Assembly: GCF_037975245.1 (NCBI RefSeq)
Contig: NC_092575.1
Span: 13,195,001-13,257,000, forward strand
Direction: 5' to 3'
DNA: 62,000 nt
DNA from: Apostichopus japonicus
Lineage: Eukaryota; Echinodermata; Holothuroidea; Aspidochirotida; Stichopodidae
Below, piece by piece: positions 12,060-24,260 of the stretch. The first letter of the stretch is position 1. Each line of letters begins with the position of its first letter. Both the position numbers and the translations under genes were made by a program. Below the pieces are notes generated by a model that was given only the letters and a program-made list of their open reading frames with translations, did not search any database and was not told the origin of the DNA.

Positions 12060-14610
12060 GGTGATTATTTACAATAATATATTTTAGTATTAAACAAGTC
12101 GTTTGATCTTAATGATTAACTCCCTGTCCCTACCCCTGCAGTTAGTACAATCTCACACCACTTTTGGCCTTATAAGTAATTAATTTCACCAATTAATTTT
12201 TCTTTTCTTCTTCTGGATTAAGTATAAATTATTTGCCCAATTAATCTCAAAAGACATTGTCCTCACTCTTGATTGCACCTGAGACTTAAAACAATTCAAT
12301 TCAAACTAATTAATTAATTACGTATTCGATATACTGTGCAAGCACAGCCCTTGTAGTCCCAAAACACACACTGCTTTTATATACTACCTGCAACTTGTAT
12401 TCGTTTATTAGAACTGAAAAATTAGTCTGGCAAGCCAAATTTCTCGGAACGCGATTAACATTTCTCTAAATAGTGGGCTGGTATCGCTGTTGATATTACG
12501 ACAATGGCAGCAATGAATGCTGGGATATCTTATGGCGTGATGTAATAAAATTGTGACCGGTACTGGGGGGTGGGGCAGGGGAAGGTTGTAACTTTGTGAA
12601 ATAATTGGGCATAATATGCAAATAGCTCATATGCCTAAACATTAAATCACATTTTTTCTTTCATATAAAATGATTAAAAGTATAAAATGGTCAAAGTATT
12701 TTTTGTTAGTCAGTGCATCAGACTGTCTGTCTCTATTGTGTAATCTTTTTCCCATTGCTGCAGTTTTCTTCACATTTTGCTGTGGGTGGAGAGGCAAAAT
12801 AGAGGAATCACTTTGAAACAGTCATTTCTATAAAGGGAAAAACCATTTCTTGGCAGTTCTATTAAGCTGCCAAGTTTTGTTTTATGGTTGATCTAATATA
12901 AATTTACCAAATTATCAATATTGTCTTTAAAAAGTAAAATGACTATTTTGCAATCGATACGAGGAAAATGAAGAAAATAATCTTACCACCATTTTATACA
13001 GTAATGATTTTAGAAAAAAGTGTATGAAAATAGTATACTAGAACTACAAACAATTAGCATAAAAGATGTGATTGCTACATTAATATTCTTTAACAAACTA
13101 CATATATGGTATAGAGAACGTATATACATATATATATTATATGTTCACATATACACTTATATTAGACATATCTAATGCACCTAAAAGCTATACATCAAAA
13201 TGTGAGGGCGCTGCATAACATTCAGAAAGACAACACTAAATCAACACAAATCAAGAAAAAGGAATATAGTATTGATTTTTTCCACTGACAAAATGACAAT
13301 TCACAGTAAAATATTTCTATAAGAGACTACATCAGATTTAAATAAAAAATTTAGTGGAAAGCTGTTTGATTAAAGAAACTTTTCATGGAATATATAATAT
13401 CCTATGCAAATTGCATCAAGAAATCACAAGATCAAAACCTACCCTATTCTCTGAATCATATCACTAAATCATCTTGAAAATGACATTTGGTTCTGATACA
13501 CATATTACCAATTTCTAAAATCTTATTCCCAAACTTTAACCAATTTTTAAGACCAAAGTCAGATGTTTGCATAAAAATGTCCGGGAAAGAATGTGACATT
13601 TTTTGCATAATTACAGTTAATTTAGGCCATCATTTGCAGACTGTTTGTGTTATATTGCGACTCACGTACTGGTGCTCCTCGACCGGCAGAATACAGCGCC
13701 ATCAAATATATTCTACATTGTGCATTTTACATGTTTTATATGGTCTGTTGCTATGGTTACAGTCTGTTTTAAACTTTTACAAGATGGGGGAAAAATGAAA
13801 AAAAAACAAGATGCAATAGGTTCTGCTCTACATACTATGCCCTTAATGAGCACATTGACATCAGCTATTTGTTTGCGTAGCTTATCTCTCCTATTATAGA
13901 ATCCTAACGACGTAAACATAAAAAGCAATGCCATGGTTGATAGAATATCATATTTAATAAAGTAGTTTGAATATCTCCCAAGTTATAGCAGGTTTCACTG
14001 TAAAGACATTTTTTCTTTTCCTAATAAACCAAAATGAAGCGGTTAGCTGGATTAAAAACAAAAGACTGTTTCATAAAAATTGTTTCAAAGATAAATTTAT
14101 GAGAATTAAGGAGTTTCACAACCCAAGTTGAAGTAACTTTATCTGACGATTTTGTCTCACTGTTTGATCCAAATTGCGAATCACTTTCAAATATCAAATT
14201 TTGAAGCAAATTTTGCAGCAGCAAAGCTGAGAAGGAAAAAGACAACTTTTTTTTTCACACATCACTTTTGTGAAGTTTAAGGATTAAGCTTGGTTTGAAT
14301 ATGATTGACATCGAAAGTCTTGACAACTCTGTTGTGAATTTGCAAGAGTCAAAGAACCAACTTGAACATTACTTTGTTTTTATTGTTTTGAATATTTACT
14401 CACTCCTCTCTCTCACCTGTGCCTAAACAAATATGCATTCTGGTCTACCTAGCTTTACAATAATTGGTAACAAAAAAAAAACTTGTTGGGTTCTATGTGC
14501 AGATGTATAGGAGATAGGAGAGAACCGGGTAAATATTTATAAATATTGAAACCAAAATGCTCCATCACAGCCGTTCAAATATTACCTAAAAAAAAAAAAA
14601 AATTATCTGC
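12060..14610. other. Intergenic, no gene seen
   Basis: AT-rich sequence with a short (TA)n-like patch at 13120-13165. Overlapping ~100-codon frames near 13.5-13.9 kb and a 74-codon minus frame at 14.0-14.2 kb have no recognisable domain and I consider them chance. Confidence 0.55.
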
Positions 14611-14623
14611 TTAGGAACTCGCA

Positions 14624-15072
14624 AACTCTAGTAACATACATGTTACTCTAGTAACATACAGGAACTCTAGTAACATACATGTTACTCTAGTAACATACAG
14701 GAACTCTAGTAACATACATGTTACTCTAGTAACATACAGGAACTCTAGTAACATACATGTTACTCTAGTAACATACAGGAACTCTAGTAACATACATGTT
14801 ACTCTAGTAACATACAGGAACTCTAGTAACATACATGTTACTCTAGTAACATACAGGAACTCTAGTAACATACATGTTACTCTAGTAACATACAGGAACT
14901 CTAGTAACATACATGTTACTCTAGTAACATACAGGAACTCTAGTAACATACATGTTACTCTAGTAACATACAGGAACTCTAGTAACATACATGTTACTCT
15001 AGTAACATACAGGAACTCTAGTAACATACATGTTACTCTAGTAACATACAGGAACTCTAGTAACATACATGT
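14624..15072. repeat. Homogeneous 39-bp satellite, about 11.5 copies
   Basis: The unit is built of two related half-units, each ending in CTCTAGTAACATACA, giving a 39-base period. The copies are essentially identical through the array. Because 39 is divisible by three and one frame lacks stops, the minus strand reads as an open frame repeating the 13-residue MLLEFLYVTRVTC. This is a by-product of the repeat rather than evidence of a protein. Each unit contains GTTACT-CT-AGTAAC, an inverted repeat. Confidence 0.95.
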
Positions 15073-18040
15073 TTATGAAGAGGGCTATTGTACAACATAT
15101 ATACAAAATGTAAAAGATATTTTGAATATTAAAATAGAAAAGATATTTGTGTATTGTAGTTGTGTGTTGCAGCTAGTACAGCTTATATTTAAAAGAAAAA
15201 ATGTCAAAAACCAGAGATTATTATTATGCCAGAAAATTACTGATATTCTATGAGATTGCCATCAAAATCCAATCCTAGTTGGATTCAAACTTCTATTATC
15301 TATTCTGGCAAACTATGAGGGTTTTATATCTTATGTAGAACTCCAAATGATGGATGATATTAGTATGACTAATCCAATTTGCAAAAAGGAAAACACTGCC
15401 AGGAATTTTAAAGATGTGCTTTTAACTCCGGTGGAATCCTCTTTATACTGCATGTGCTCAGCATATGTATGTATGTATGCATGTGTACACACATACATAC
15501 AGGCATGTGTACATGCATATAAATTAATTTGATCAATCAAGAAATAAAATATTCTTTTGTTGATCCAATTCTCATTTTTGTTTAACAACTTATTATAGAC
15601 TTATTAATTTTCTACCTTGTTGAAATGTGGCTGCATGTTTCGCCAGCCCAAAAATAGATTTGCAGGTAAATGTAACCAAATTACTGTTGCTGTTGGATTG
15701 GACAAAAATTTCAAAAGAAAAGACTTGCAGACATTTGTAGTAATCCGCTCTTGGGAGTATTTTCATGCGACAAGAAATTAAATGTGATATTCTCTAATGT
15801 AATTAATAGGTCAAAATGACAATACCAGATATGTAAATATCGAGATCGGAGCAAATTTTTGGATTAGGTAAAAGTCGTTTTTTCTTGTTGTAAACTTCCA
15901 AAAGAAGACAAGGATTCAACTAGCCAATGGCTCGCTGCCATGTGTCACCTTATCTGAAGCGTTCACATGACAATTGAATGTGACTGAATCATGCCGAGTT
16001 TCGCATTAATTACAAATCATGAATATGTATAGGCAAATGGAGTCGTTTATATAAGTGGCAGCAACAGGATTGAGTACATTGAGTTCATGTATCCCAAAAA
16101 GCTCCATACAAATCAGGCCAAAGCAATACTGTTCGGAGAAAATTCAGTTTGACCTAGATAAGGATTAATTGTACATGTTACTTAAATAAATGATACGGAT
16201 ACTTGATTAATTCACTTTTTAAGTTCTCATTATTTCTTTGAAACAATTTGCATATGATATAAACAACCACTCAACATATAAATTTGTTAATGCTGCTTAT
16301 GGCGAATGGACAATAATTAATGTCACAATTTGAATATCTTAGATCCTCCATTACTTGATGAAGGGTTGGATCCTAAGGGTTTCATAATTAAATGCCAGAA
16401 ATTGTTAAAAACCATACATTTATGGTTTTACCTCATGACAAAATATGTTGATTTTTTTACAAAAACTATCTTCTTCATTAGTCACCAAATTTCACCCAAC
16501 CTAAATATATGACCCCCCAAAACTGATTACATTTTGATAACACTAAATATAGCCTCATGAGCCTTTTATTGCATTAAGTTAACATTCACTACATTCACTA
16601 GAGTTAGTATTAATTTGCTGATTAATGAGTTCCATCGTAATTAATTTAATACCCTTCATCACCCAGAATTTTACCGCACAGTATGATATGAAACAACAAG
16701 CAAGGTAGCAACTAGGAACTCAGTTCAAACTTGGTGCTCTTTCAAAATTTGGGTAAATGATGCAATGACTTTGTCGAGCTTAACGAATATCCCCTGTGAT
16801 GAGATTTTAGTAATATTGATCTATACAATAATATTAGATAAACAATGCTAGCCCAACTTTCAGTTACGTTCAAGGAATTAAATGAAAGGGGAACTAATAA
16901 AGGATGACTCACATATATAAACAATGGTCTTTTCAGTTTGAGTAACAATTCACAATTGAATGATTTTGTTGTTATACAAAGACATAACTTCTGTCCTTTG
17001 TTCCACTCTCTATTATCATGTTTGTAGCTGTTTAAATATGTGACCCCCACTACTTGATGGTAGATGTGATGTTTTTTTGTTAAGCTAGGGGTGAAATCAC
17101 ATAGAATAAATGTCCTTCATTATTTTCTGCTGGTGTCACATTTGATTGTGCTTGTTAAGATGTTACATCCCTTTACAGCTGGCCAACTGGGAGGGGCTGT
17201 AAAAAGGGGCTATTGAGATTTGCCGGGGTATTTGTTAACGGTATAAAAGTTTTTTTGCAATTTTATTTCAAAATAAATGAAGTGTGACATACTAAGCTAC
17301 ATGCATATGTAATATGTACTATATAACTCACACGCTTGCTTGCAGAGTGAATTTACCCCTGCAGACGGGTTTGTATATCAGTGTTGCCCTAAAATATGCT
17401 AGAGAGTCAAAATAATGGTCATATCTGCTGGAACATATATGCTATCCCTGAGTCATCCCATCTCCAATTTGAGAGGTCAGATTCCCTAAGAAAATGCATA
17501 TTAACAAATTTTTTGTAATATCAGGATGTTAAAATTAAGAGGTTACTTTCAGGGTCAGTAATGATTAGAACCTTAAAGTTGAGAGTTATTATAATTTCAC
17601 TAGAGAAAGGATATATTTTGTTCTCATTTTTCAGAGAGAAAAAAAAAAGGTGAATTGCAAAAATGCATTTGAAACTTTGGAACATACTATGATCTAATAG
17701 TTATGTAGTTGAAATATATGTTCACCAAAATTAAGATTTTCTAAGTTTACTGTAATTTAAATTCATTGTTTTTTGACCTGTGAAATAATATTGCTTTGTA
17801 GTAAATGCAAATAGTCCAAAATTATCATCATTCACACCAGTTTCATTTGTGCAGTAATTATTTTGTACATTGTAATTTTAAATTTACTAATTAATATGTG
17901 CAAAAAAGGAAGGTTTTCTGTTGCAAATTATTACAGATTTTTTTTTCATTTTTATGAAGAGTTTAATCTAATAGGTCATTTTGTATTAAATTTTCACTCA
18001 CTGCCAATTTTCTTTACTTGTAGTTTAAAGTTATGACAAA
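15073..18040. other. Intergenic, no gene supported
   Basis: Mostly AT-rich. At 15465-15525 alternating TGTATG and CATACA blocks form an imperfect hairpin (10-bp arms). The 15.88-16.10 kb segment is more complex, with a TATA-like sequence near 16050, but no frame or RNA gene can be assigned. A 102-codon minus frame at 16742-17050 has no recognisable domain. Confidence 0.5.
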
Positions 18041-18042
18041 GT

Positions 18043-18091
18043 GTGTATATATATATGTATATATATATATATATATATATGTATTTATATG

Positions 18092-18126
<35 letters not shown>

Positions 18127-18180
18127 GTATTTATATGTGTATATATATATATATATGTGTATATATATATAATATATATA

Positions 18181-18228
<48 letters not shown>
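18043..18228. repeat. Long (TA)n microsatellite with GT interruptions
   Basis: About 185 bases of alternating TA/AT broken by TGTATT and TGTGTA units. Tyr/Ile-only translations of this tract are artefacts. Confidence 0.95.
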
Positions 18229-18230
<2 letters not shown>

Positions 18231-19309
18231 ACCTTTATTGAATGGAGGGGACTAGTTGGAAGGAGAATATATACGAAAAGATGCCTCAATCAGATGCCCT
18301 ACATTCATAAGACATTTATTACATAGGGGTAACTCAAAGGTTCTTCTTTAGGTGTGCGGAATACTTCCAACTACTGAATATTTTGATTGGGAAACTTAAA
18401 CTAATTAGAGAGGAAAGAAAGGAGAAGTTCCTTCCATTTTAGGATGAAACACATGGTTTATTAATTGCTGGTACGTTAATTTTCAACATGTCATATTCAT
18501 TCTTTTATTTTCCTTTTGTTTGTTAAGGTGTTTTTTGTTTGTTTGTTTGTTTGATGTGCAATATGCAAACCATGTGCAAGAAATGAATCGGAATATGAAA
18601 TATAAATTCAATCTTGAATAATGAATATTTATTAGTAACGTAATGAATATTTAATATTTGTAAAAATAGGCAATACTGTATTTCAATTAAAAAACCAAAA
18701 ACAATCAATTTGGTTATGATCAGAATCAGAAGCATAACATTCCACTTTCATGAAAAAAACTTGGTAATGTGGTAGATGAAGGTGAAGGGGAGGGTAGGGG
18801 AGGAGGGATGGAGCGGTGGGGAGAAGGGATTCTTTTACAATCCAAACTAGCTCGGTCAAGTTTCTGAATGATAACCTATGACAATCAATTTCATTGTTTT
18901 TGTAAATCCCTTTTTCTTCTTTAACATTTTCTTTTTGTACAGCCAAAAAAAAAAAAAGTATGAGTAATGTAAATTTATTTTTCATGCACAATGTGAGGAG
19001 GACGACATATTGCCTCATTAATTATAAAAAAAGTACTGATCAATACAATTGATGTCATTTATTCATTTCTATAATTGTTATTGTTTGAAATTTTGCATAT
19101 CATTTCCATAATGAATGGAAACCCCTCTTGCTGCTCCATGTTATTGAGGACCCACCCTCCCCCCCCCCCTAACATGTGAACAAGTTAGATGCTCAGGTAC
19201 AGGAAAGCTATATATTAAGTCTTTGGATAATGGTTGTGATATATATCCCTGGTACACTAGTGCCATATCTTTGTCAAGAGAGGATGGCATTACTACACGG
19301 ATATATTGC
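18229..19309. other. Intergenic, no gene seen
   Basis: Contains a (TTTG)n stretch at 18535-18552, a purine-rich patch at 18780-18830, an A-run at 18946-18957 and a C-run near 19159-19168. No recognisable coding or RNA gene. Confidence 0.6.
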
Positions 19310-19560
19310 GGAGTGTTAGCTCAGTGGTTAACACCGGTGCCTTTCAATCATAAGGTCCCCGGTTCGAGTCACTCCCAGATTAATGTATGTCGTCCAGTTA
19401 CAGAGTTGTTGACAATTAACAATTTTCATAATCATGGACGTTAAGTATGAATGTGAGAGACTGACTTCGGTCAGCTTGCGGCTTTGATAAGCCAATTAGG
19501 CTTCTTCGCGAGTTCCTGCTTGCAGGAGGATCTAATATACATATATCATCCAGATTGTTT
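19310..19560 (+). mobile_element. tRNA-derived SINE (family A)
   Basis: The head is tRNA-like: GGAGTGTTAGCTCAGTGG includes a good Pol III A box (TAGCTCAGTGG). GGTTCGAGTCA at 19361-19371 matches the B box in its first part. GGAGTG can pair with CACTCC at 19370-19375. The T-stem is broken and the D-arm does not form normally, so this is not a working tRNA. It continues into a non-tRNA body with compact hairpins such as CTGACTTCGGTCAG and a CTTGCAGG segment, ending near a TA-rich tail. That layout is typical of tRNA-derived SINEs. The right boundary is approximate. Confidence 0.75.
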
Positions 19561-21640
19561 AGGGAATTTTGCCGCTTTCCTAGTTTAGTATCACGAGGAC
19601 ACACTGTAGCAACTGTTAGGTATACCTAACATAAATTCAAATACACATAGGTATTAACACTGAAATTTTCTCAAGCACTGAATCTATGGCAATATATTTC
19701 ACAGGGATGTGGGAGGGGGGGGGGGTGAGAGGGGGGTTACAGCTGGATCATTCAAATCATGAAAGAAACTTTGAGGGTATATATATATATATATGCATTT
19801 GGCAGACATAGTTCATGTCCTATGGAAGACACCTTTCCTCTTAAGTTAAGTTAAATGTCTCAAAGGGTTCTCTCAAACAGATTAAATAGATTCAAAGGAG
19901 AATTTTTTTCTAGCTGGCAATGTGGCTTACATTATGGGCACAGCAACTGCATACACTTAATGCAAAATTCTGTTCAGAGCCAAATCGCCAACTTCAAATT
20001 TTTAAAATGGAATTCTGTTCATCCCAATTGCTTTTTTGACAGAATTCTTTGGAGGAAACGTACCTGGCTGTCAATCTCGAGATTATGACAAATGATATCA
20101 ATCACTCAATTAATTCATTTCTCACAAAGTATTTAATGAAGGACATAAATTGACCAAAAAAAAAGTTTACAAAGAGGAAGAAGATACTTTTGAATGTACT
20201 ATTTTCTCCACAAAATTTCACAATTTTAATTTTTCTTTTCTTCCACAAGCCTAATTAGTTAGAAAGGTGGTAGTGTTGGGGGGGGGGGGGGTTGAGGAGG
20301 ATGAGGGATAAGGGAATTAAATGAATCCCTAACAAACCCAAAAAACAAACACAAGACAGCACAATACTCTGAGACAGGATTAAGTCACTGCTAGTCAAAC
20401 AGTCAATGAATCATTCCCTACGACAACTGTTGACTGGTTTTACCAATACAGTCCTTCCTTTGAACTTCACAATAATAGATGATCGGTTATGAATAGATTG
20501 AGGGGGGACCATCCATCATAGAGGGACTGTGTAACCCCCTCCGCCCTCCCTTTGTTCACACTCTTACCTAACAAAGAGCTAAACAGCGGTCTCTGGAGTT
20601 CTGTTTTTGACACCTTTTGTTATGAGTAATCGATTCGGGTGTGTTTTTTTGCTTTTTTTATAATTTTATTTGTGGTATTCCCTATTCATCCAAACTCTTT
20701 ACTCATCACGGACCGACTGACTTAACAATGTGACAGACTTTTACGCTTTACCGCACAAAACATCAGTGGCGCAGCCGAGCATCCAATCAGCTTCCACTAA
20801 CTCTGTTTTACAATTACTTTACACGTGGTTTGATTTATTGTCTCTGAATATATTGAAATAAAAAAAACAGTCCCCAAACCCAGTCCTGCTGTTGACTGAT
20901 GTTAAATTAAGTCAGAAGTGAATTATTTGGCACCCCATACCCTGCAATTCGGCGAGTCTTGTTTTTTTCGGTGTAACGCCAACAGCGTAAGGCACAGCTT
21001 ACCAGCCAGCAGAAAACAGCAAGATTTGCAACGCTACGATGGGTTGCCAGCGTTTCGTCTTGTGAGTAACAAACCAGCATCTCTTGCAATTTTGGGATTT
21101 TCATATCAGATAAGGATTGAAATAAATGCAGATTGCTGCACTTATTTCTGGGCTGCAAGCATGGATGTGTTATCCCTTTAGTTGTACACAGTTCTATGTA
21201 CTAGCTTAATGTTCTATCTGCTTGCTTGCGTTATCTTGGAATGGACTTGATTAAAGCTGGAGATTAACCCTTGCATTGGTAATTGGAAATTCGTTGCATT
21301 ATAATTAGAAAAGCAGGTTGGATTATTTGAGCTTGCGAGCTATAGCTAGCTCACTTACTCGCAGTGAAGAACAACAAAACTAAAATGTTTTCAGCAGTCT
21401 GACTATTGTCCTTGATTCAAGCTTGTTGGCTTGGTGAGTTGCGTTCGTACGGGTTGCATTTTGTTTTCGGTCGGAATCCTTACATAACAGAGCGATTTCT
21501 ACGAGATATGGAATCTTTGTTTTCACTTGGAAGCCAGCAAAAATAATATTTATATAAATATATTTATATATTTTTATAAATCTGGAAGGAATATAGACAA
21601 AATAAATCAATCAATTTTATGCAGTGGATCATTGAGGAAT
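19561..21640. other. Intergenic, including upstream region of receptor gene 2
   Basis: Holds a G-run of about 14 at 20277-20291 and a short TA tract at 19780-19794. CAGTGGCGCAGCC at 20764 resembles a hAT terminus but has no partner. A TATA-like AT-rich patch lies at 21548-21575, about 80-100 bases before the start codon of gene 2. Overlapping frames on both strands at 20.9-21.2 kb have no recognisable domain. Confidence 0.5.
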
Positions 21641-21648
21641 TAGGCAAA

Positions 21649-23118
21649 ATGGCAGTTGACATGTTCAGTTGCATCGTGATATTGCTTATGTGCGTTGTCT
21701 GCTATTCAAACGGAGAACTAGAGTTCAGTACTGAACCGGTGCAAAGGACTGTTCTGGCTGGTGCAGACATCACACTCCCTTGTATTGTGAACGATTTCCA
21801 GCCAGAGAGACATGTGGTGCTATGGTATCGATCAGGACTTCTCATATCCAATAATACTAAAGTTTTATCTCAAGACTCTGGCAGAATAACAGTGTCGGCC
21901 GATCCGACCATCGGACAGTACAACCTGCACATAAACAATGTGGAGCCCTCAGACGACCACATGTACGGGTGCTCCGTTTCGGACGTCGAAAGGGACGGTG
22001 AAGAACTGTTGACTTCTGATCCGATACGACTAGAAGTCGAGAGCACCCCCAGCTCAGAGTACCCTCGGTGCAGTCCCCTGGAGAAGGGCGACTATGTGGA
22101 AGGGGAGGAGGTGACCATCACTTGCATGTCGGAGAGAGCTAATCCGCCCGTAGCCCTGCAATGGTACCAAGGCAGTAACAAAATGGAGAACACCTTGACG
22201 GATTCACAAGGCTTTAGAACCGCTACTCAAACTTTCCAGGTGGCTTCTACCCACAATGGTGACATTTTTCAGTGTAAGATGACAACACCAGCGATTGCCA
22301 AATACGAAAAGAGTTGCACGGTGGGGCCGCTGTCTGTACTTTACAAACCGCGGGTGAGTCTGGTAACGAGCGTGAACTTGTATCGCGATGGCGATAGGGT
22401 CCAACTGACCTGCGACGCTCATGCCAACCCAGACCCGTACGAATACCGGTGGGGTATTCCAGACGTTCTGTCGGAACGGGACGACGTTGTATTCGCGCAA
22501 AATGAGCGGGTGATCAGTTTCACAGCATCGAAGGAATTGAACGGAAGCGAAATATCTTGCAACGCTACCAACAGATACGGTTATGGGGTAAGCAATTCTA
22601 TATCTCTACTTGTAACGTCACAAAATAGTTCTATCGTTAAGGAAGGACCATCCAAAGTTCCCCAAGATCCAAACAGGAATAATGTTGATGCAGAAGCCTT
22701 GTCTCCAGAGAGCGAGGCCTCTGCTTCGCCTCCAAGACTAAACAATTTCTTGTTACTATTAATTATCGGAATGCTCTGTACCCTGATAATTTCTCTGTCC
22801 CTGGTCCTAATCTGGCTGATGCGCCGCAACCACTTGAGAAGCACCAACACCAGCAGGGTCGTCTACAACGGACCCTACGCCGTCTGCAATGGGAACACCA
22901 TCGAACGGGCCTGGGATCATAACAGCATCTACTACGAGCCCCAGGATCAAATCAGTGTGGTCTACGATCCCATGTGGCAATCCCTGCCGAATCCGCCCAG
23001 GCAGGGAGGGCGGCAGCAGCGGAACGTGGCCGTGCAGGTGCCGTTCCGCGAGGAGGACCCGCACTATGCACAGATAGAATGTGACTGGGACGATGATCAT
23101 GGTACTTTAGAATTATAG
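21649..23118 (+). CDS. Three-Ig-domain type I membrane receptor, paralogue 2 (single exon)
   Basis: A 489-residue surface receptor, paralogous to the gene at 9474-10937. I start at the ATG at 21649 (A at -3, G at +4) rather than the in-frame ATG at 21619 (T at -3, C at +4). The later start aligns with its paralogue and puts the signal peptide at residues 1-22. Ig1 has C45, W59 and C108. Ig2 has C159, W172, C209 and the extra pair C141/C223. Ig3 has C255, W268 and C304. Sequons are N68, N298, N305 and N326. A Ser/Pro/Glu-rich stalk leads to the transmembrane helix at about 367-390. The tail has Y406-N-G-P and Y428-Y-E-P (YxxP), Y439-D-P-M (YxxM, the PI3-kinase p85 SH2 class) and Y473-A-Q-I. 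The C-terminal tyrosine of the paralogue is absent. By eye, Ig2 is about 50% and the tail about 60% identical to paralogue 1. Confidence 0.93.
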   Translation: MAVDMFSCIVILLMCVVCYSNGELEFSTEPVQRTVLAGADITLPCIVNDFQPERHVVLWYRSGLLISNNTKVLSQDSGRITVSADPTIGQYNLHINNVEPSDDHMYGCSVSDVERDGEELLTSDPIRLEVESTPSSEYPRCSPLEKGDYVEGEEVTITCMSERANPPVALQWYQGSNKMENTLTDSQGFRTATQTFQVASTHNGDIFQCKMTTPAIAKYEKSCTVGPLSVLYKPRVSLVTSVNLYRDGDRVQLTCDAHANPDPYEYRWGIPDVLSERDDVVFAQNERVISFTASKELNGSEISCNATNRYGYGVSNSISLLVTSQNSSIVKEGPSKVPQDPNRNNVDAEALSPESEASASPPRLNNFLLLLIIGMLCTLIISLSLVLIWLMRRNHLRSTNTSRVVYNGPYAVCNGNTIERAWDHNSIYYEPQDQISVVYDPMWQSLPNPPRQGGRQQRNVAVQVPFREEDPHYAQIECDWDDDHGTLEL

Positions 23119-24213
23119 GCCACGCACCTCTTGCAGATAATACAAGAGTAGAAGGGTTCTGGACACGTTTTGCAGACGATACACGATCATCATACCCCAA
23201 ACCGTTTATTGCTTTATTTGAAGATGCTTATATGACATCACAGGTTCGTAGGTCACTGCATGGTCTCTGCATAATTGCACGACAGAGCTGTCAATACTGA
23301 CTTCATTATTGCATTTTGTAACCAAAAGTTTAGAAGGCAAAAAACAAAAAATTGATCCTGAAATTGTGTGCCAGATGGTGGTGACTGGTCATGAAAAGAA
23401 TTTAAAATTTATTGAATTTTTTTTTATTAAGAGACAGAGACCCTCTCGGGAGTACGAATGTATCATAAGGAGAAATATTTCAAATTGGTATCCGTACAGA
23501 AAATGTCATAAGACAACAGATTTCATAGGCACCAGGTATAGCTGATAGTTTTCCTAGGATGACTCATAAAATGTCTCAAACTTTTTTGTTCCGACTGTAT
23601 GACCTTTGGCACAAGGGCACACAAGGGCCCAGTACAGAGACAGAAATGGACCCCTGCTATGGAGAGTCGATACCATATCTGCATGGCTTGGAAGAGTTAC
23701 ATTTCTTATAGTTATAAGTTATAGACTCTCATGCTTACAGGACTGGCTGCCTTCATACTATGATATTTTTATCGATGGGCCATGTCATAAAATAGAGTAA
23801 GGACCCAACTGGATATCTAGATAAACAATGGGCACTAAAGAGTACATAGGCCCAATTTGAATTATGGACTGTAGTAGTGTACTGTACATTACATATTCAC
23901 TAGCTTGTGGCCCTCGGCCAGCTTCAGCAGATCGGTAATCTTTTTTCGGTACTTCGATACTTGTCGTCGGGGCCCTCATTGCCTCAGGGCCAATCGCACC
24001 AGTCCTGTTGTACCACTGGTAATACTGCCTACATTGTTTGTTTTATTGGGCGTATTTGCAAAATTTGCAGAGAGAATTGTTTTAAGTTATGTTTGTGTAA
24101 TCTTGTCTGAATAATATTGTCAATGAATGTGTGCAGTTAAGCTAAATGGTAATCATAACTGACCTGACATTATAGCTTGGTAGTTGTGTATAGACCAATT
24201 CATAAATGTTTAT
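23119..24213 (+). other. Probable 3' UTR and downstream region of receptor gene 2
   Basis: No second gene is visible. Short frames in several phases at 23.6-24.1 kb overlap one another and lack known domains. If the polyadenylation signal at 24214 is used, this whole span would be untranslated 3' sequence. Confidence 0.4.
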
Positions 24214-24260
24214 AATAAAGTGTACATTACTGTAAATAGAATTTGTGAGATGGTAATAAA
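24214..24260 (+). terminator. Candidate polyadenylation signals for receptor gene 2
   Basis: AATAAA occurs at 24214-24219 and again at 24255-24260, followed by a T/C-rich stretch. That would give a 3' UTR of about 1.1 kb. Not supported by transcript data. Confidence 0.35.

Noticed and set aside
13193-13215. CTCF-like GAGGGCGCT
   Set aside because: Only the 3' half of the motif matches and the CCACT part is absent.
14611-15066. 151-residue minus-strand frame repeating MLLEFLYVTRVTC
   Set aside because: It is produced by a 39-bp satellite whose length is a multiple of three. There is no unique sequence or plausible gene structure around it.
18033-18326. Tyr/Ile repeat proteins from (TA)n tracts here and at 24.7 kb
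   Set aside because: They are microsatellite translations.
19310-19378. Functional tRNA gene
   Set aside because: The A and B boxes are present, but the T-stem and D-stem do not form and a SINE body follows.
20764-20776. hAT terminus CAGTGGCGCAGCC
   Set aside because: No complementary right end or 8-bp duplication could be found within a reasonable distance.
22204-23200. Several minus-strand and shifted frames within receptor gene 2
   Set aside because: They are shadows of a real, GC-richer coding region. None has a recognisable domain.
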